A DNA stretch of 64,000 nucleotides, from NCBI RefSeq assembly GCF_000330885.1, contig NC_020061.1, forward strand, positions 1 through 64,000, given 5' to 3'. The number at the start of each line of letters is the position of its first letter. The stretch's first letter is position 1. Positions 1 to 8,470 of this stretch are shown in pieces. The stretch is from Rhizobium tropici CIAT 899 (GTDB lineage: Bacteria > Pseudomonadota > Alphaproteobacteria > Rhizobiales > Rhizobiaceae). Under the pieces are notes generated by a model that worked only from the letters and a program-made list of their open reading frames with translations, did not search any database and was not told the origin of the DNA. Both the position numbers and the translations under genes were made by a program.

Positions 1-648
1 GCTGCAAAAAGCTGATGCTGTTTGGAGACCGCAGCAAGGTGAGATCCTGGCTTGTGGTCTCCCGAGTATCGCCGATAAGCTATCAATCTAAAGTGGGGTC
101 GCTGAAAACAGCATATTCGAAGGGCCGTAACCTCGGATGCAAAGAGCTGTGTAGCCTTCTGAACGAAATCATCCGGACATCCGCGCCGGCGGAACAACGG
201 CGCTGGAGACGCTGCTTTCGGCCGCGGGGTTCGCGGAGTGGTTTATTGATCGCAAGTTACGATCGGCTGCTTGTCGGCTGTCAGTTGTTAAGCCTGTACG
301 GCGATCCACCGTTTTGTCGACATCCCTACATTTGCACGCGCGAACCCAAAGATATCCAGCGTCGACAGCTCTTTTTACCGCAACTCGGACAACAGCCGAA
401 GAACTCGTGTTCGAAATTCATCAATGCGACCGTACGTGCCGATAACATCATGAGTCTTGCTATTGCACCAAGATGGGGTTTGAGGGCTATGCTAGTCTCA
501 TAGACGTTCCGCTTCTGGATGTGACACCCTTCGACCGGGCCAAGAAGTTGGGCGCTGCGCCTTTGGCACAGGCCGAGATCTCGCAATTTAAGAGCAGGTG
601 GCCCCGAGGCGCTTTTGAGCCCGTTGCCGCCGCTCCGGTCAATTGGCC
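1..648. other. No supportable gene
   Basis: Open frames exist here on both strands, but none shows a recognisable domain, a good ribosome binding site or a convincing protein composition. The stretch is probably decayed sequence at the edge of an accessory region. No repeat, RNA gene or IS end was recognised in it. Confidence 0.4.
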
Positions 649-852
649 TCAGAGCGGTCTGACGTTTTCCGCCTTTAACTTGCCGGTCTTCCGATCCTGA
701 CCGAGATCGTAGGAAACGGACTGTCCCTCTCTGAGATAATCGCCATATTGCAGGGCGGTGACATGCACGAAAACGTCGCCTCCTCCGCTTTCCGGCGTGA
801 TGAAACCAAAGCCTTTATCGGCGTTGAAGAACTTAACCTTGCCAGTTGGCAT
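649..852 (-). CDS. Cold-shock protein, CspA family
   Basis: This 67-residue protein is a complete single cold-shock domain, the usual length for CspA-type proteins. These bind single-stranded nucleic acid and act as RNA chaperones in the cytoplasm. The N-terminal GKVKFFN stretch, the GFGFI RNP1-type motif and the DVFVH RNP2-type motif are all present in order. An upstream in-frame methionine would add 48 unrelated residues, so the start directly before PTGKVKFF was chosen because it fits the family exactly. It has no operon partner. Rhizobia usually carry several csp paralogues, and a second, broken cold-shock-domain gene lies near 61 kb. Which paralogue this is cannot be told from sequence alone. 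Confidence 0.9.
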   Translation of the reverse strand: MPTGKVKFFNADKGFGFITPESGGGDVFVHVTALQYGDYLREGQSVSYDLGQDRKTGKLKAENVRPL

Positions 853-992
853 AACAATCCTCGTGTCTTCGCAGTTTAGGCAGCAAACTAACGACCAGCC
901 ACAGCAAGAATCAAGCCAGTCTGCTTCCGCCGAGTGATGTCGCGCTCTTTGGATAGAGTGGACGAAAGGCCGTGCCCCAGCCGTTGTTTCTA

Positions 993-1455
993 TCACTCTG
1001 GCTCCGGCAGGTTTAAGGTGTAACGCGTATGTCGGCGTTCACCGCTGCGGTTCATTGCCCCCTTCTCCACCATATCATGAAGGTCTCGAGTCGCCGTTGC
1101 CCGGGAAGCCCCTGTGATCGAGATGTAATTTTCCGCGCTCAGGCCACCTTTGAAGCCTTCAATCCCTTCGCGGAACATGCGGGAGATCGCCTTGGCGATT
1201 GTTGAACTGGTCGCGGAACCGTTCATAGAACTTTGCCTTGCGGATATAAAACGCAACGCGCGTGAGAGTCGTCTGCTGCGCATCGAGAATGGTTTGCAAG
1301 AAGTAGAGTAGATGAGCCTTTCGATTATATCGAGCTTACGCTGATTTGTTTCGAGCTCTCCGTAATAAGCCTTGCGGCTCCTTTTGATCGTATATGCAAG
1401 CGAGATCAGGCTCGGTTGCCCGATGTTTTGCGCGAGCGACTTTTGAGGGCCGAAC
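993..1455 (-). pseudogene. Fic-family protein, C-terminal remnant (frameshifted)
   Basis: Two stretches match the C-terminal half of Fic (AMP-transferase) family proteins. One is the region just after the catalytic motif (QNIGQPSLISLAYTI, RKAYYGELE). The other is the C-terminal winged helix (SITGASRATATRDLHDMVEKGA, then TRYTLNL). Between them the frame is wrong for about 35 codons, so at least two indels have occurred. The Fic active site HxFx(D/E)GNGR is absent; homology stops close to where it should lie. Intact relatives are about 370 residues, so more than half is lost. The family assignment rests on remembered family patterns. Function is certainly lost. Confidence 0.7.
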
Positions 1456-1730
1456 AAGCAGCCCAGCAGGTCGCCGCGCTGAAGAAAGATCGTGACGAGC
1501 CGGCATACCATCATGCGGGTTCGAGACGAGAAACCACCTCGGTCGTTGGCAGAAGGAACAATGATGACCGGCTACACCATTGAACCGGACGGGCGTCAGG
1601 TGGAGGAGGAAATCCACCTTGGCGGGGTTGGCCGAACAGGTCGTGGCAAGCACGGATTGGAAGGAGATCTCCGCCGGGAAAGGAAGCTCGCGGGGCAAAA
1701 AGCGCGGGCGCTCCCTTATGAATCAGCTAG

Positions 1731-2648
1731 TCAAGGACGAACTAACCCGAAGCGATGTGCCTCGTCCAACAGCGCCCTAACGGAAGAGGGCTGCCACCTC
1801 CTGCCACCACGCGCCGGCCGTTCCCCCATCTGATCCAGTTGCGCGGCAATGTCGCGCAGCGACAAACTGGGGTCGGCGATGGTGATCGCGGCGACCAACT
1901 TCATCAAATGATCTTCGGGCGCGCGGCGCGGTGAGCGGGCCAGCAGCTCTGGCTCTGCAAGCTTCTCACGAACCATCCGATGCACCGCGCGGCGTAATCG
2001 TTGGACCGTCCAGTGATGACCGCGACGGTTAAGGACGCGCACGACGTTGTCCCAACTATGCTGTGGCCTGAGCTGCCTCACGGTCGGCAGCCAGGTCTGT
2101 GCCGACGAAATCAGTTCGTCGAGATAAAGTTTCTCGCGTGCTTTCGACACCGCCTTGATCGCCTCCGGTCGGCGCTCGCGCAGACCGGGATTTCCGGGAA
2201 GCTTCCCTCTGGCTTTCGCAGCCTTGATGCCAGCTTTGGTTCGTTCGGCGATCAGGGCGCGCTCAAGCTGGGCGACGGCGCCGAGCACCTGCAAGGAAAA
2301 CATTCCCTGCGGCGTGGACGTATCGATCGGATCGCGCAGCGAGCGGAAATGAACTCCGCGCTTTTCGAGGTCTTCAATCACGTGAAGCAGATGGCTGACT
2401 GATCGGGCCAAGCGATCGAGACGAACGACGACTAGCACGTCGCCAGAGGTGAGATCCTTCAGCACTTTGGTGAGCACCGGTCTTGTGCGGGATAACCCGG
2501 ATCCGTGCTCCTGATGAATGCGATCGCAGCCGGCGGCGCGCAACTCATCGACCTGGGCATCGTTGAGCTGATCGTCAGTCGAAACCCGGGCGTATCCGAT
2601 CAGCCGGGGCCGCGGAGAGGGGGAGCTGGCGATTGCAACCTGGGGCAT
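1731..2648 (-). CDS. Serine recombinase / resolvase with C-terminal extension
   Basis: The protein has an N-terminal resolvase/invertase domain: RLIGYARVSTDDQ carries the catalytic serine, followed by LVVVRLDRLARSVSHLL and LERALIAERTKAGI. A long second half is rich in helix-turn-helix-like segments (RDIAAQLDQMG...WQPSSVRALLDEA). At 305 residues it is longer than a Tn3 resolvase (about 185) and shorter than large phage integrases, like plasmid and transposon resolvases that carry an extra C-terminal domain. The start follows an upstream AT-rich tract; an earlier in-frame ATG would add 55 residues that do not fit the domain. No transposase is adjacent, so it may serve multimer resolution or be the remnant of a transposon. 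Confidence 0.85.
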   Translation of the reverse strand: MPQVAIASSPSPRPRLIGYARVSTDDQLNDAQVDELRAAGCDRIHQEHGSGLSRTRPVLTKVLKDLTSGDVLVVVRLDRLARSVSHLLHVIEDLEKRGVHFRSLRDPIDTSTPQGMFSLQVLGAVAQLERALIAERTKAGIKAAKARGKLPGNPGLRERRPEAIKAVSKAREKLYLDELISSAQTWLPTVRQLRPQHSWDNVVRVLNRRGHHWTVQRLRRAVHRMVREKLAEPELLARSPRRAPEDHLMKLVAAITIADPSLSLRDIAAQLDQMGERPARGGRRWQPSSVRALLDEAHRFGLVRP

Positions 2649-3240
2649 TCGTTCTGGCTCTTTTTTGATGGCCTTTGTACAGATAATGAATGCATGAGAA
2701 AATGGGGATTTGCAAGCGTGTTTTATGACAAAAATGGGAGGCGATAGAGAGCGTTCTATGACGTGAGGCAGGCATCGACCCATCGCCGCCCGAGAACGCA
2801 CGTCAGCGGGCATCTATGGCGAAAACGCAGGGAAATCGGCTATTTCGGAAGAGGTCGCTCCGGCTCCGGCTTTTTGATGAGGTTCTGACGCCGAGAGGCG
2901 GTCGGGGAGGGGAAGAGCTCGACCGGTTCAGCACGCGTTATTTCCGCTCAATCAGGCAGAATTTCCAGCGACCCAAAATGAAAAGCCCTCAAGGGGCCCG
3001 GATTTGCGGCTTTTCCGCCAATTCTCACGGACAAATACGCTATCTCTTGCCGCCAAAAACCATCACCTATCGATACGCAGTACTTATCGGAAGTGATTGC
3101 CCATCCACGGCGCCGTCCCGAGTGACGGAAGCAATGGCTTAAATAGCTTCTGTTCTGGAAAAGAACAACGTTAATTCATATGGGTAACGAGATGGAAACG
3201 GCCAACATTCCCGGATAAAAGGGGTACGTGGGTGTCGCTT
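2649..3240. other. Intergenic region upstream of the resolvase
   Basis: About 590 bases with no convincing gene. The first 120 bases next to the resolvase start are AT-rich and contain a short imperfect palindrome (TTTTATGACAAAA near 2722), which would be a sensible place for a recombination (res) site. That is inference from position only. The 108-codon plus-strand frame in this stretch has a low-complexity, arginine-rich product and is judged spurious. Confidence 0.3.
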
Positions 3241-3600
3241 TTAGCTAAGAATTTCATTGATATGCAGATGGTAGGGAGGGGAGGTTCCGGGCGTGGGGAG
3301 TTGTGTAGCCTCGATGGTTTCTGGAACGATCAGATTTTGTACCGCCTCTGACCAGATAAGTATTGCTCTATCGGGATCACAAGGCCTCCTAAGTGGCGCG
3401 GCAGGGCGTAACGAGGCGAGATAAGACGCCACGTTGCGCCCGTTTGCGCGCCAATTATACCAGTGATTTCGGCGCTTAAACGGCCGCATTTCGACGTTTT
3501 TGGCGCCCTCCCTCTGCATGTCGCGGGCTATGGCTTTGGCCACCTCGCGGTCGCTGAAAGTGAGGCCGATCGGCTTTCCGTTCTGATAAATTTCATGCAT
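3241..3600 (-). CDS. Hypothetical protein (119 aa)
   Basis: This soluble protein is not recognised. It begins MHEIYQNGKPIGLTF and has a basic, aromatic central segment (RPFKRRNHWYNWRANG). The tail is proline-containing with no membrane segment or signal peptide. The start is preceded by AGAAAGGACC, an acceptable ribosome binding site about seven bases upstream. It stands alone between the resolvase region and the caspase-like cassette, on the opposite strand to that cassette. Codon use resembles the neighbouring genes, which supports it being real, but no function can be assigned. Confidence 0.5.
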   Translation of the reverse strand: MHEIYQNGKPIGLTFSDREVAKAIARDMQREGAKNVEMRPFKRRNHWYNWRANGRNVASYLASLRPAAPLRRPCDPDRAILIWSEAVQNLIVPETIEATQLPTPGTSPPYHLHINEILS

Positions 3601-3876
3601 GTCAGGTCCTTTCTAAGGGCGGAATGCCCGACGCGTGGAAAATATAAGATGAGTTACATTTGTCGCCGTCCCTGATTCAGCGTCCGAACCTGCTCCTCAA
3701 GATGCTCGGTTGCCGTCGTCGCGGCTCATGCGGTCGCGTTGCAGACCGGCGGCCATCAACTCCCATGAGGACGGTGGCTTGGCGGCTCCGGCACTAGCTC
3801 GGTGATGAAAGAAAGATGCGCCGTTTCCATTGGCTGCGCCACCACTTAGCAATTCCGATTTTCATCCCAATCGGCG

Positions 3877-4050
3877 GTGGAACATGCACTTTTCATCGCC
3901 GCGCCCATCAAAGGACGGTACCGAAAGTTCTTTACCATTGAACTGCGTCAGCGCGAGCAGGGCGGTCTTGGCGTCAAGCTCGAGGTGCATCGGACAACTG
4001 CGCACGGCCACGGGTACGTGAAGAAAAACCAAGGGAAGCAAGCGAATTGA
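3877..4050 (+). CDS. Possible small basic protein (57 aa, GTG start)
   Basis: This short frame lies just upstream of the Rap1a/caspase-like cassette, on the same strand. It would begin with GTG and encode VEHALFIAAPIKGRYRKFF followed by a basic tail ending KKNQGKQAN. Codon third positions are GC-rich, as in real genes of this region, and the frame stops at TGA 60 bases before the next gene. There is no ATG and no clear ribosome binding site, so it may be the end of a decayed gene rather than an expressed one. The rest of 3601-4110 holds nothing recognisable. Confidence 0.3.
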   Translation: MEHALFIAAPIKGRYRKFFTIELRQREQGGLGVKLEVHRTTAHGHGYVKKNQGKQAN

Positions 4051-4110
4051 CCCTGTTGCAGTTACCGGTTGCACTCGATAATCTGCCCCCAACTTGGGTT
4101 GGGGAAGATC

Positions 4111-4488
4111 ATGAAACGGATGATACTGGCGGCTGCAGCCGCCCTTTTTGCGACCGGCGCCAATGCTATGATGGCCCAGGATTTGGCGCGCGACTGCAAG
4201 AGCAGCATCACACTTGCCGGAAATTACGTCATGGGCTTCATGGAGAAATGGCGCGAGGATGAGATTGTATTCGATAGCGTCGTTAAGATGGGCATGAAGG
4301 ACGAGCAAATGCTCGGGATCGCTCGGGAGAGCATTCTCGGGAAATTCTGCATCCCGAAGGGCGCCAATGTCGCCCGCGCCATCGTGATTGGCTGCGACTG
4401 GGTGACGACGCATCCCGAGAAGGGAACCTGGCCGGCCGAGCGTTCGTTGATGGCTCCCTATAAAGCTGCATGGCCTTGCGACCAATGA
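4111..4488 (+). CDS. Rap1a/Tai-like exported protein
   Basis: A 125-residue protein with a clear signal peptide (MKRMILAAAAALFATGANA) and a small mature domain. The pattern of an early cysteine (DLARDCKSS), a glycine-containing helix (YVMGFMEKW), the FCIPKG motif, a helix ending THPEK and a final AAWPC matches the Rap1a/Tai family. The family includes periplasmic proteins that protect against type VI secretion peptidoglycan amidases, but many members are unlinked to T6SS. The start was chosen to begin at the signal peptide; upstream in-frame codons do not fit it. The stop overlaps the start of the next gene (ATGA), so it is very probably co-translated with the caspase-like protein. It could be a periplasmic sensor or immunity protein. 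Confidence 0.7.
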   Translation: MKRMILAAAAALFATGANAMMAQDLARDCKSSITLAGNYVMGFMEKWREDEIVFDSVVKMGMKDEQMLGIARESILGKFCIPKGANVARAIVIGCDWVTTHPEKGTWPAERSLMAPYKAAWPCDQ

Positions 4489-5411
4489 CCAAGACCGCGA
4501 CTATCCAATCCCATGTGAGCGTAAATTCCGTGATCTGGATCACGTCCCTGCATGAGAGCGAGCACGGGGTGACCCTCCGCGTCCTCGAAGATTTGGAACC
4601 CTTGTTGCAGGCCAACCAGATCTTCTTCATGAAATTTGAGCCGAAGAGCGCCGCTGATCTTCTGGGATTCTTGGATTATGTGGCGAAGGTGGTTGAAGAC
4701 GGCCTGCTGCCGATCATCCATTTCGATACCCATGGCGATGAGGACATGGGTATTCATATCGTCGCCTCGAACGAGGATTGCAGCTGGGCCGAGATCACAG
4801 AGAGACTGCGCGCGATCAACATAGCCACGGCCAATAACCTGTGCGTCATCTCGCTGGCCTGTTTCAGCTTTCATCTCGTGAAAGAAATTCATGTCACGAC
4901 CCGCGCGCCATTCTACATATTGGCCGCGCCCCAAAACAAAGTTACGGCAGGCGATGCGGAGGATTCTGTGGTCCGGTTTTACCGGCACGTCTTCGAGAAG
5001 AGCGAGCTTATCGGTGCGTTCCGAGCAGTCCTGAAAGACAAGCTGCTCCTCATGCATAGCGAGGAGCTGCTGTTCACGTCGCTAGTGCGTTACGTCCGTG
5101 CATTTTGCATGGGCAAGGGCGTTCAGAAGAGGGTTGATGAGCACCTCACCGAGGCACGGAATCTGGGCTACCTGACCAATGGTTCGGATATCGCGTCCTT
5201 CCGCAAGGCGGTCAAAGCCAATCTTTTGGCAGACCAGTCGCTTGTTGACCGATTTGTGGAGATGTTCCTGCTTGGCCGTCCGGTCGGCTATGACATCGAG
5301 GCCGTGAAGAAGGCCGCACGGGCTCTGCCAGATCCCTACGCGGACGGGAAGCGGAAGCGGCCGACCGTGGCCGATAGCATTAAGGGCATGACGCTGCCGC
5401 CATTGAAGTGA
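4485..5411 (+). CDS. Caspase/CHAT-like cysteine peptidase
   Basis: A 308-residue cytoplasmic protein. Around residues 74-85 lies the strand PIIHFDTHGDE and around 119-127 the strand CVISLACFS. A His followed by Gly and a Cys at the end of a hydrophobic strand is the catalytic His/Cys dyad of caspase and CHAT peptidases, in the right order and spacing (about 43 residues). Between them SWAEITERLRAINI resembles the helix seen in such proteins. The C-terminal 120 residues are helical and unassigned. The ATGA overlap with the upstream Rap1a-like gene decides the start; an ATG 15 bases earlier is possible. Prokaryotic caspases and CHAT enzymes commonly execute abortive infection. A catalytic role here is inferred from motifs. 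Confidence 0.7.
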   Translation: MTKTATIQSHVSVNSVIWITSLHESEHGVTLRVLEDLEPLLQANQIFFMKFEPKSAADLLGFLDYVAKVVEDGLLPIIHFDTHGDEDMGIHIVASNEDCSWAEITERLRAINIATANNLCVISLACFSFHLVKEIHVTTRAPFYILAAPQNKVTAGDAEDSVVRFYRHVFEKSELIGAFRAVLKDKLLLMHSEELLFTSLVRYVRAFCMGKGVQKRVDEHLTEARNLGYLTNGSDIASFRKAVKANLLADQSLVDRFVEMFLLGRPVGYDIEAVKKAARALPDPYADGKRKRPTVADSIKGMTLPPLK

Positions 5412-5482
5412 CGACGCGCCCGCTCGATTTATTCCGCGCCAGGGTTGTATAGGCACGATTCGTAAAGGTTGAGAGAGTACAG

Positions 5483-6412
5483 ATGACTGTCGCGAATTTG
5501 TTCGGCGGGGGCTTCATGTATCAGCTTATTCTTACCGTCATCCTCGTAATCGTTGAAGTCCTTCGGTACTCGCCGAAGGTTCGCTGGGCGGTCGCAATCA
5601 TTTCCATTTTGACCATTGCCGGAAGCTTCTATGTCGTCTTCTATTTGGCAACAAGCCACGTGTTCGTGCAAGGCTATGAATATAAGCCGCACGACCTTCA
5701 GCCGGGCATCACTATAGGGGTCGTCTTCGCCCTGTTCATGCTCGTGATGGTCGCTTTCAGCGTGATCGACCGTGATAAGCTCAAGGCAATCGTAGATCGT
5801 GACAGCGACGACCAGCTTCTCAGGGCGTGGGCATCCAGCTTCACTCCCTTGCTCGACGCGCAGTCTGGAGGCGCGGGCGGCGATGCCAAGATGGCGCCGC
5901 AAACCGAAAGCGCTGCCAAGTCCGACGACGACATTATTCAGGGCATCAAAGCGAACCTCCGTCAGCTGATCGAATACTACATCATGAACAAAAGTCAGGC
6001 GCGCAGGAGTTACACTGCCAGCCTGACCGCCATCGTTGCCGGTTTCGGGACGATCATTGGGGGTACGTGGTGGGCGTTCTCCTCGGGCCGAAGCGATGGG
6101 ACGGCATATATCGTTCCCTTAGCGGGTGTACTGCTTCAATTCATCGGCGGAGGCTATTTCTATCTCTATAACCGAAGCCTGATTCAGCTTAATTTCTTCT
6201 TCTCCCGTCTGGCGCAAATGCAGGACACGCTTTTGGCAATCCATCTTGCCGAGTCCTTGCCAGAGGGAAAGGAAAGGGCGAAGGCCGTGGACAGGCTGAT
6301 ATTCATTGTAGCGGAACGCAGCACGACCGCGCCCGCTTACCTTCCGGACCCAGCGGCAAAGAAGCCAGCGGCAAGGCGCACCAGAACGCAACCCGAGCCA
6401 GCCGCCGAGTAG
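5483..6412 (+). CDS. Five-TM membrane protein with TRADD-N-associated-like two-TM module
   Basis: The 309-residue protein has three hydrophobic segments near the N-terminus (about residues 13-28, 35-55 and 76-95), a charged cytoplasmic linker, and two more (about 180-199 and 208-229). The last part (QARRSYTASLTAIVAGFGTI, a short loop, LQFIGGGYFYLYNRSLIQ, then an amphipathic helix LAQMQDTLLAIHLAES) resembles the two-helix membrane domain found next to TRADD-N domains in bacterial conflict proteins. The tail is proline- and lysine-rich. It lies 71 bases after the caspase-like gene with a GAGAGAG site before its ATG. A membrane sensor or effector partner of the peptidase is the natural inference. 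The domain match is from memory. Confidence 0.6.
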   Translation: MTVANLFGGGFMYQLILTVILVIVEVLRYSPKVRWAVAIISILTIAGSFYVVFYLATSHVFVQGYEYKPHDLQPGITIGVVFALFMLVMVAFSVIDRDKLKAIVDRDSDDQLLRAWASSFTPLLDAQSGGAGGDAKMAPQTESAAKSDDDIIQGIKANLRQLIEYYIMNKSQARRSYTASLTAIVAGFGTIIGGTWWAFSSGRSDGTAYIVPLAGVLLQFIGGGYFYLYNRSLIQLNFFFSRLAQMQDTLLAIHLAESLPEGKERAKAVDRLIFIVAERSTTAPAYLPDPAAKKPAARRTRTQPEPAAE

Positions 6413-6690
6413 CGCGACCGACTACGCGTAATGCTTGCCAGCGTGATGAAGCTGCACGTCGCACCTTTGCATAAGCGCGGCACGCCTTTGACGACGCCGA
6501 CCACTGCTCTCCCTCGATCGAGCGAGCCGACATTGATGTTCGATCTTGAAATCGTTTTGGCAAAGAGACGTTTCAGTGAAATCGTTAGCGGAAAATCGCC
6601 CTTCATTTATCGGCTAAACCTAACAGACATATGAAGTTTTCCCATTTGAAATAACAAAGTAGAAGCCACACTTTTCGAGCCGGCATTGAG

Positions 6691-7749
6691 TTGGCGCGTC
6701 TCGACGAGCGCATCGCCCGCTCCGCGGTCGGACAGGGGTGGATCGAACGGTCGCACTTTGCCGACGCCTGCGCCTCGCTGTGGATCGACGGCGAACTTGT
6801 TCACCTCGAAGACCTCGTCCTCCACGACGACACCCGCGATATTCGCACACCCACCCATGAACTGACAATCGCCCGCGACGCGTTGCGCACCCGGCGACGC
6901 ATTGCCGCGCAACCACCGGTCTGGGCACTGTCGCCCGACGGCATTCGCACGCTCAGGCAAACCTCGGATGTGACATCGGTCAGGGCCGATGATGCTGAGT
7001 CGGGCGCCGCCGCCAAGCGGCCTGTCGCTGTCGAGCCGATAGGGGAGGGGGACGATGCTGACGACGCCAAAGATCTGCCTGGCGTCGATTATGCCGCCAT
7101 TGATGCGCTGCTGGCCCGGTCCGAGGCGGCGATCGAGAACGCACGGTCCGGACGGGCCGGCGCGCAAGAAAAAGATCCCATGATCTACGATCTCGATTGG
7201 GACGAGGACGCGCGGCTGGGCGAGTGGCGCAACGTGTTGCGGCAGACCGATGATCTGCCGGCGGTGCTGCAGGCGATTGTCGCCCTCGATGCCTGGAACG
7301 AGATTGCGGTGCTGCAGCACGCGCCCTGGCTTGGACGACTGTTGGCCGCCTCGATCCTCCGCCAGGCCGGTGTCACCACGGCCGCACATCTCGCAGCCAT
7401 CAATCTCGGACTAAAAACCATTCCCGTCGATCGGCGCCGACATCGCGATCGAGAAACCCGGCTGCTCGCCATCGCCCATGGACTGGTCGCGGCCGCCGAG
7501 ATCGGGCTGAAAGAGCATGATCGGCTGACGCTGGTGAAAACGATGATGGACCGAAAACTGGACGGGCGCCGGACGTCGTCAAAACTGCCGGAGCTGGTCG
7601 AGCTGGTGATGGCGAAACCGCTGGTGTCGGCTAAGATGGTCGTAACGACGCTGGGCGTCACGCCGCAGGCGGCGCGGCGGATCGTTGGCGAGCTCGGATT
7701 GCGCGAGATGACGGGGCGGGGGAGGTTTCGCGCCTGGAGCGTCCTGTGA
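6691..7749 (+). CDS. DUF1612 / HTH plasmid protein of the RHE_PE00001 type, N-terminus truncated
   Basis: This matches a protein family common on rhizobial plasmids ([36 protein letters not shown]), with a C-terminal helix-turn-helix ([37 protein letters not shown]). The family probably binds DNA, but its role is not established. Relatives have about 20 more N-terminal residues that align before the first residue here, and the only available start is TTG. The 60 bases upstream carry no further homology, so the 5' end was probably lost in a rearrangement. The remaining frame is intact over 352 codons. Confidence 0.75.
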   Translation: MARLDERIARSAVGQGWIERSHFADACASLWIDGELVHLEDLVLHDDTRDIRTPTHELTIARDALRTRRRIAAQPPVWALSPDGIRTLRQTSDVTSVRADDAESGAAAKRPVAVEPIGEGDDADDAKDLPGVDYAAIDALLARSEAAIENARSGRAGAQEKDPMIYDLDWDEDARLGEWRNVLRQTDDLPAVLQAIVALDAWNEIAVLQHAPWLGRLLAASILRQAGVTTAAHLAAINLGLKTIPVDRRRHRDRETRLLAIAHGLVAAAEIGLKEHDRLTLVKTMMDRKLDGRRTSSKLPELVELVMAKPLVSAKMVVTTLGVTPQAARRIVGELGLREMTGRGRFRAWSVL

Positions 7750-7773
7750 ATTAGCCGAATACATTCTTCTAGC

Positions 7774-7824
7774 TTGACCATGTTAATTTTTTCCTCCACA
7801 AATGAGGTAGAGAACATTAACATG
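7774..7824 (+). promoter_or_regulatory. Promoter and inverted-repeat operator before the ImmA/IrrE cassette
   Basis: A TTGACC -35-like box leads directly into a perfect 9-base inverted repeat: CATGTTAAT at 7779-7787 and ATTAACATG at 7816-7824, with a 28-base spacer. The repeat lies immediately before the first gene of the XRE/ImmA pair. Autoregulation by the XRE domain of the downstream metallopeptidase protein is the simplest reading. Confidence 0.55.
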
Positions 7825-7834
7825 AGTAGGCGGC

Positions 7835-8458
7835 ATGGAAAATATCAGCCCAAAGACAATCACTGATCCTGAGATTGGCGACCTTTACCTTGCTCGTCTG
7901 GAACTTGAGCGTGAGAAATTGATCGCGGCAGGTCATCACGCACTTGCTGCTGCTGCGACTGCCTCACCACTGCATCCCACCAATGCCGCCGGCATGTTCG
8001 CGTATATGGACGGAGTGAAGGGCCTTCGAGCCGAAAACCTCGGTGGAAATTGGGAGATCTTTAGCGAGGAAGGTGTGGAAGGCATCCGCAATGACGTCCT
8101 CAAGCTTCGAGTTCTCTTTGTAAATGTCAATCAAGCCTGCCGCAAAGCGGATCCTAGAGCGCGGTCTCGAAAAGGCGCTGGCTCCGAGCGCGTGGCTTGT
8201 GGCGATATGTTTGAAGCTGCCGGTATCGACCTCCCTATCAGCGTGGTCAAGTTTCATGGAGACCACAAAACATATTACCTGATGGTCGATCAGTTTGGCG
8301 CAATGGAACTCAGCTTACCTGTGGTGAAGAATGGCCAATTCCTTCGCTGTATCGATCGCGTATTTTTGATTGAGGGTGGCGATCTGGACGCGGTCGATTT
8401 TGGCATCAATGAACCGACCAACGATCCGGATCTGGATATCGTCGTCAGTCGAAAATAA
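7835..8458 (+). CDS. Hypothetical partner of the ImmA/IrrE protein (207 aa)
   Basis: This soluble protein is not recognised. The N-terminal half is helical (LYLARLELEREKLIAAGHHA); the C-terminal half is predicted strand-rich (ISVVKFHGDHKTYYLMVDQ, LRCIDRVFLIEGG). It is separated by only 12 bases from the XRE/ImmA-IrrE gene, so the two form an operon behind the inverted-repeat operator. In known ImmA/IrrE pairs the partner is a repressor cleaved by the metallopeptidase or a toxin neutralised by it. Here the HTH is in the peptidase itself, so this protein could be the toxin or substrate. That role is inference from gene order alone. Confidence 0.6.
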   Translation: MENISPKTITDPEIGDLYLARLELEREKLIAAGHHALAAAATASPLHPTNAAGMFAYMDGVKGLRAENLGGNWEIFSEEGVEGIRNDVLKLRVLFVNVNQACRKADPRARSRKGAGSERVACGDMFEAAGIDLPISVVKFHGDHKTYYLMVDQFGAMELSLPVVKNGQFLRCIDRVFLIEGGDLDAVDFGINEPTNDPDLDIVVSRK

Positions 8459-8470
8459 AGCCGAACAATC

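Noticed and set aside
15..503. 162-codon frame at the window start
   Set aside because: Arginine- and serine-rich product with no homology features and no ribosome binding site.
2816..3142. 108-codon plus-strand frame upstream of the resolvase
   Set aside because: Low-complexity, basic product with no start signal; it lies in what looks like a non-coding, possibly res-site region.
2649..3240. Tn3-type transposon ends near the resolvase
   Set aside because: No 38-base Tn3-type inverted repeat or tnpA fragment could be found on either side.
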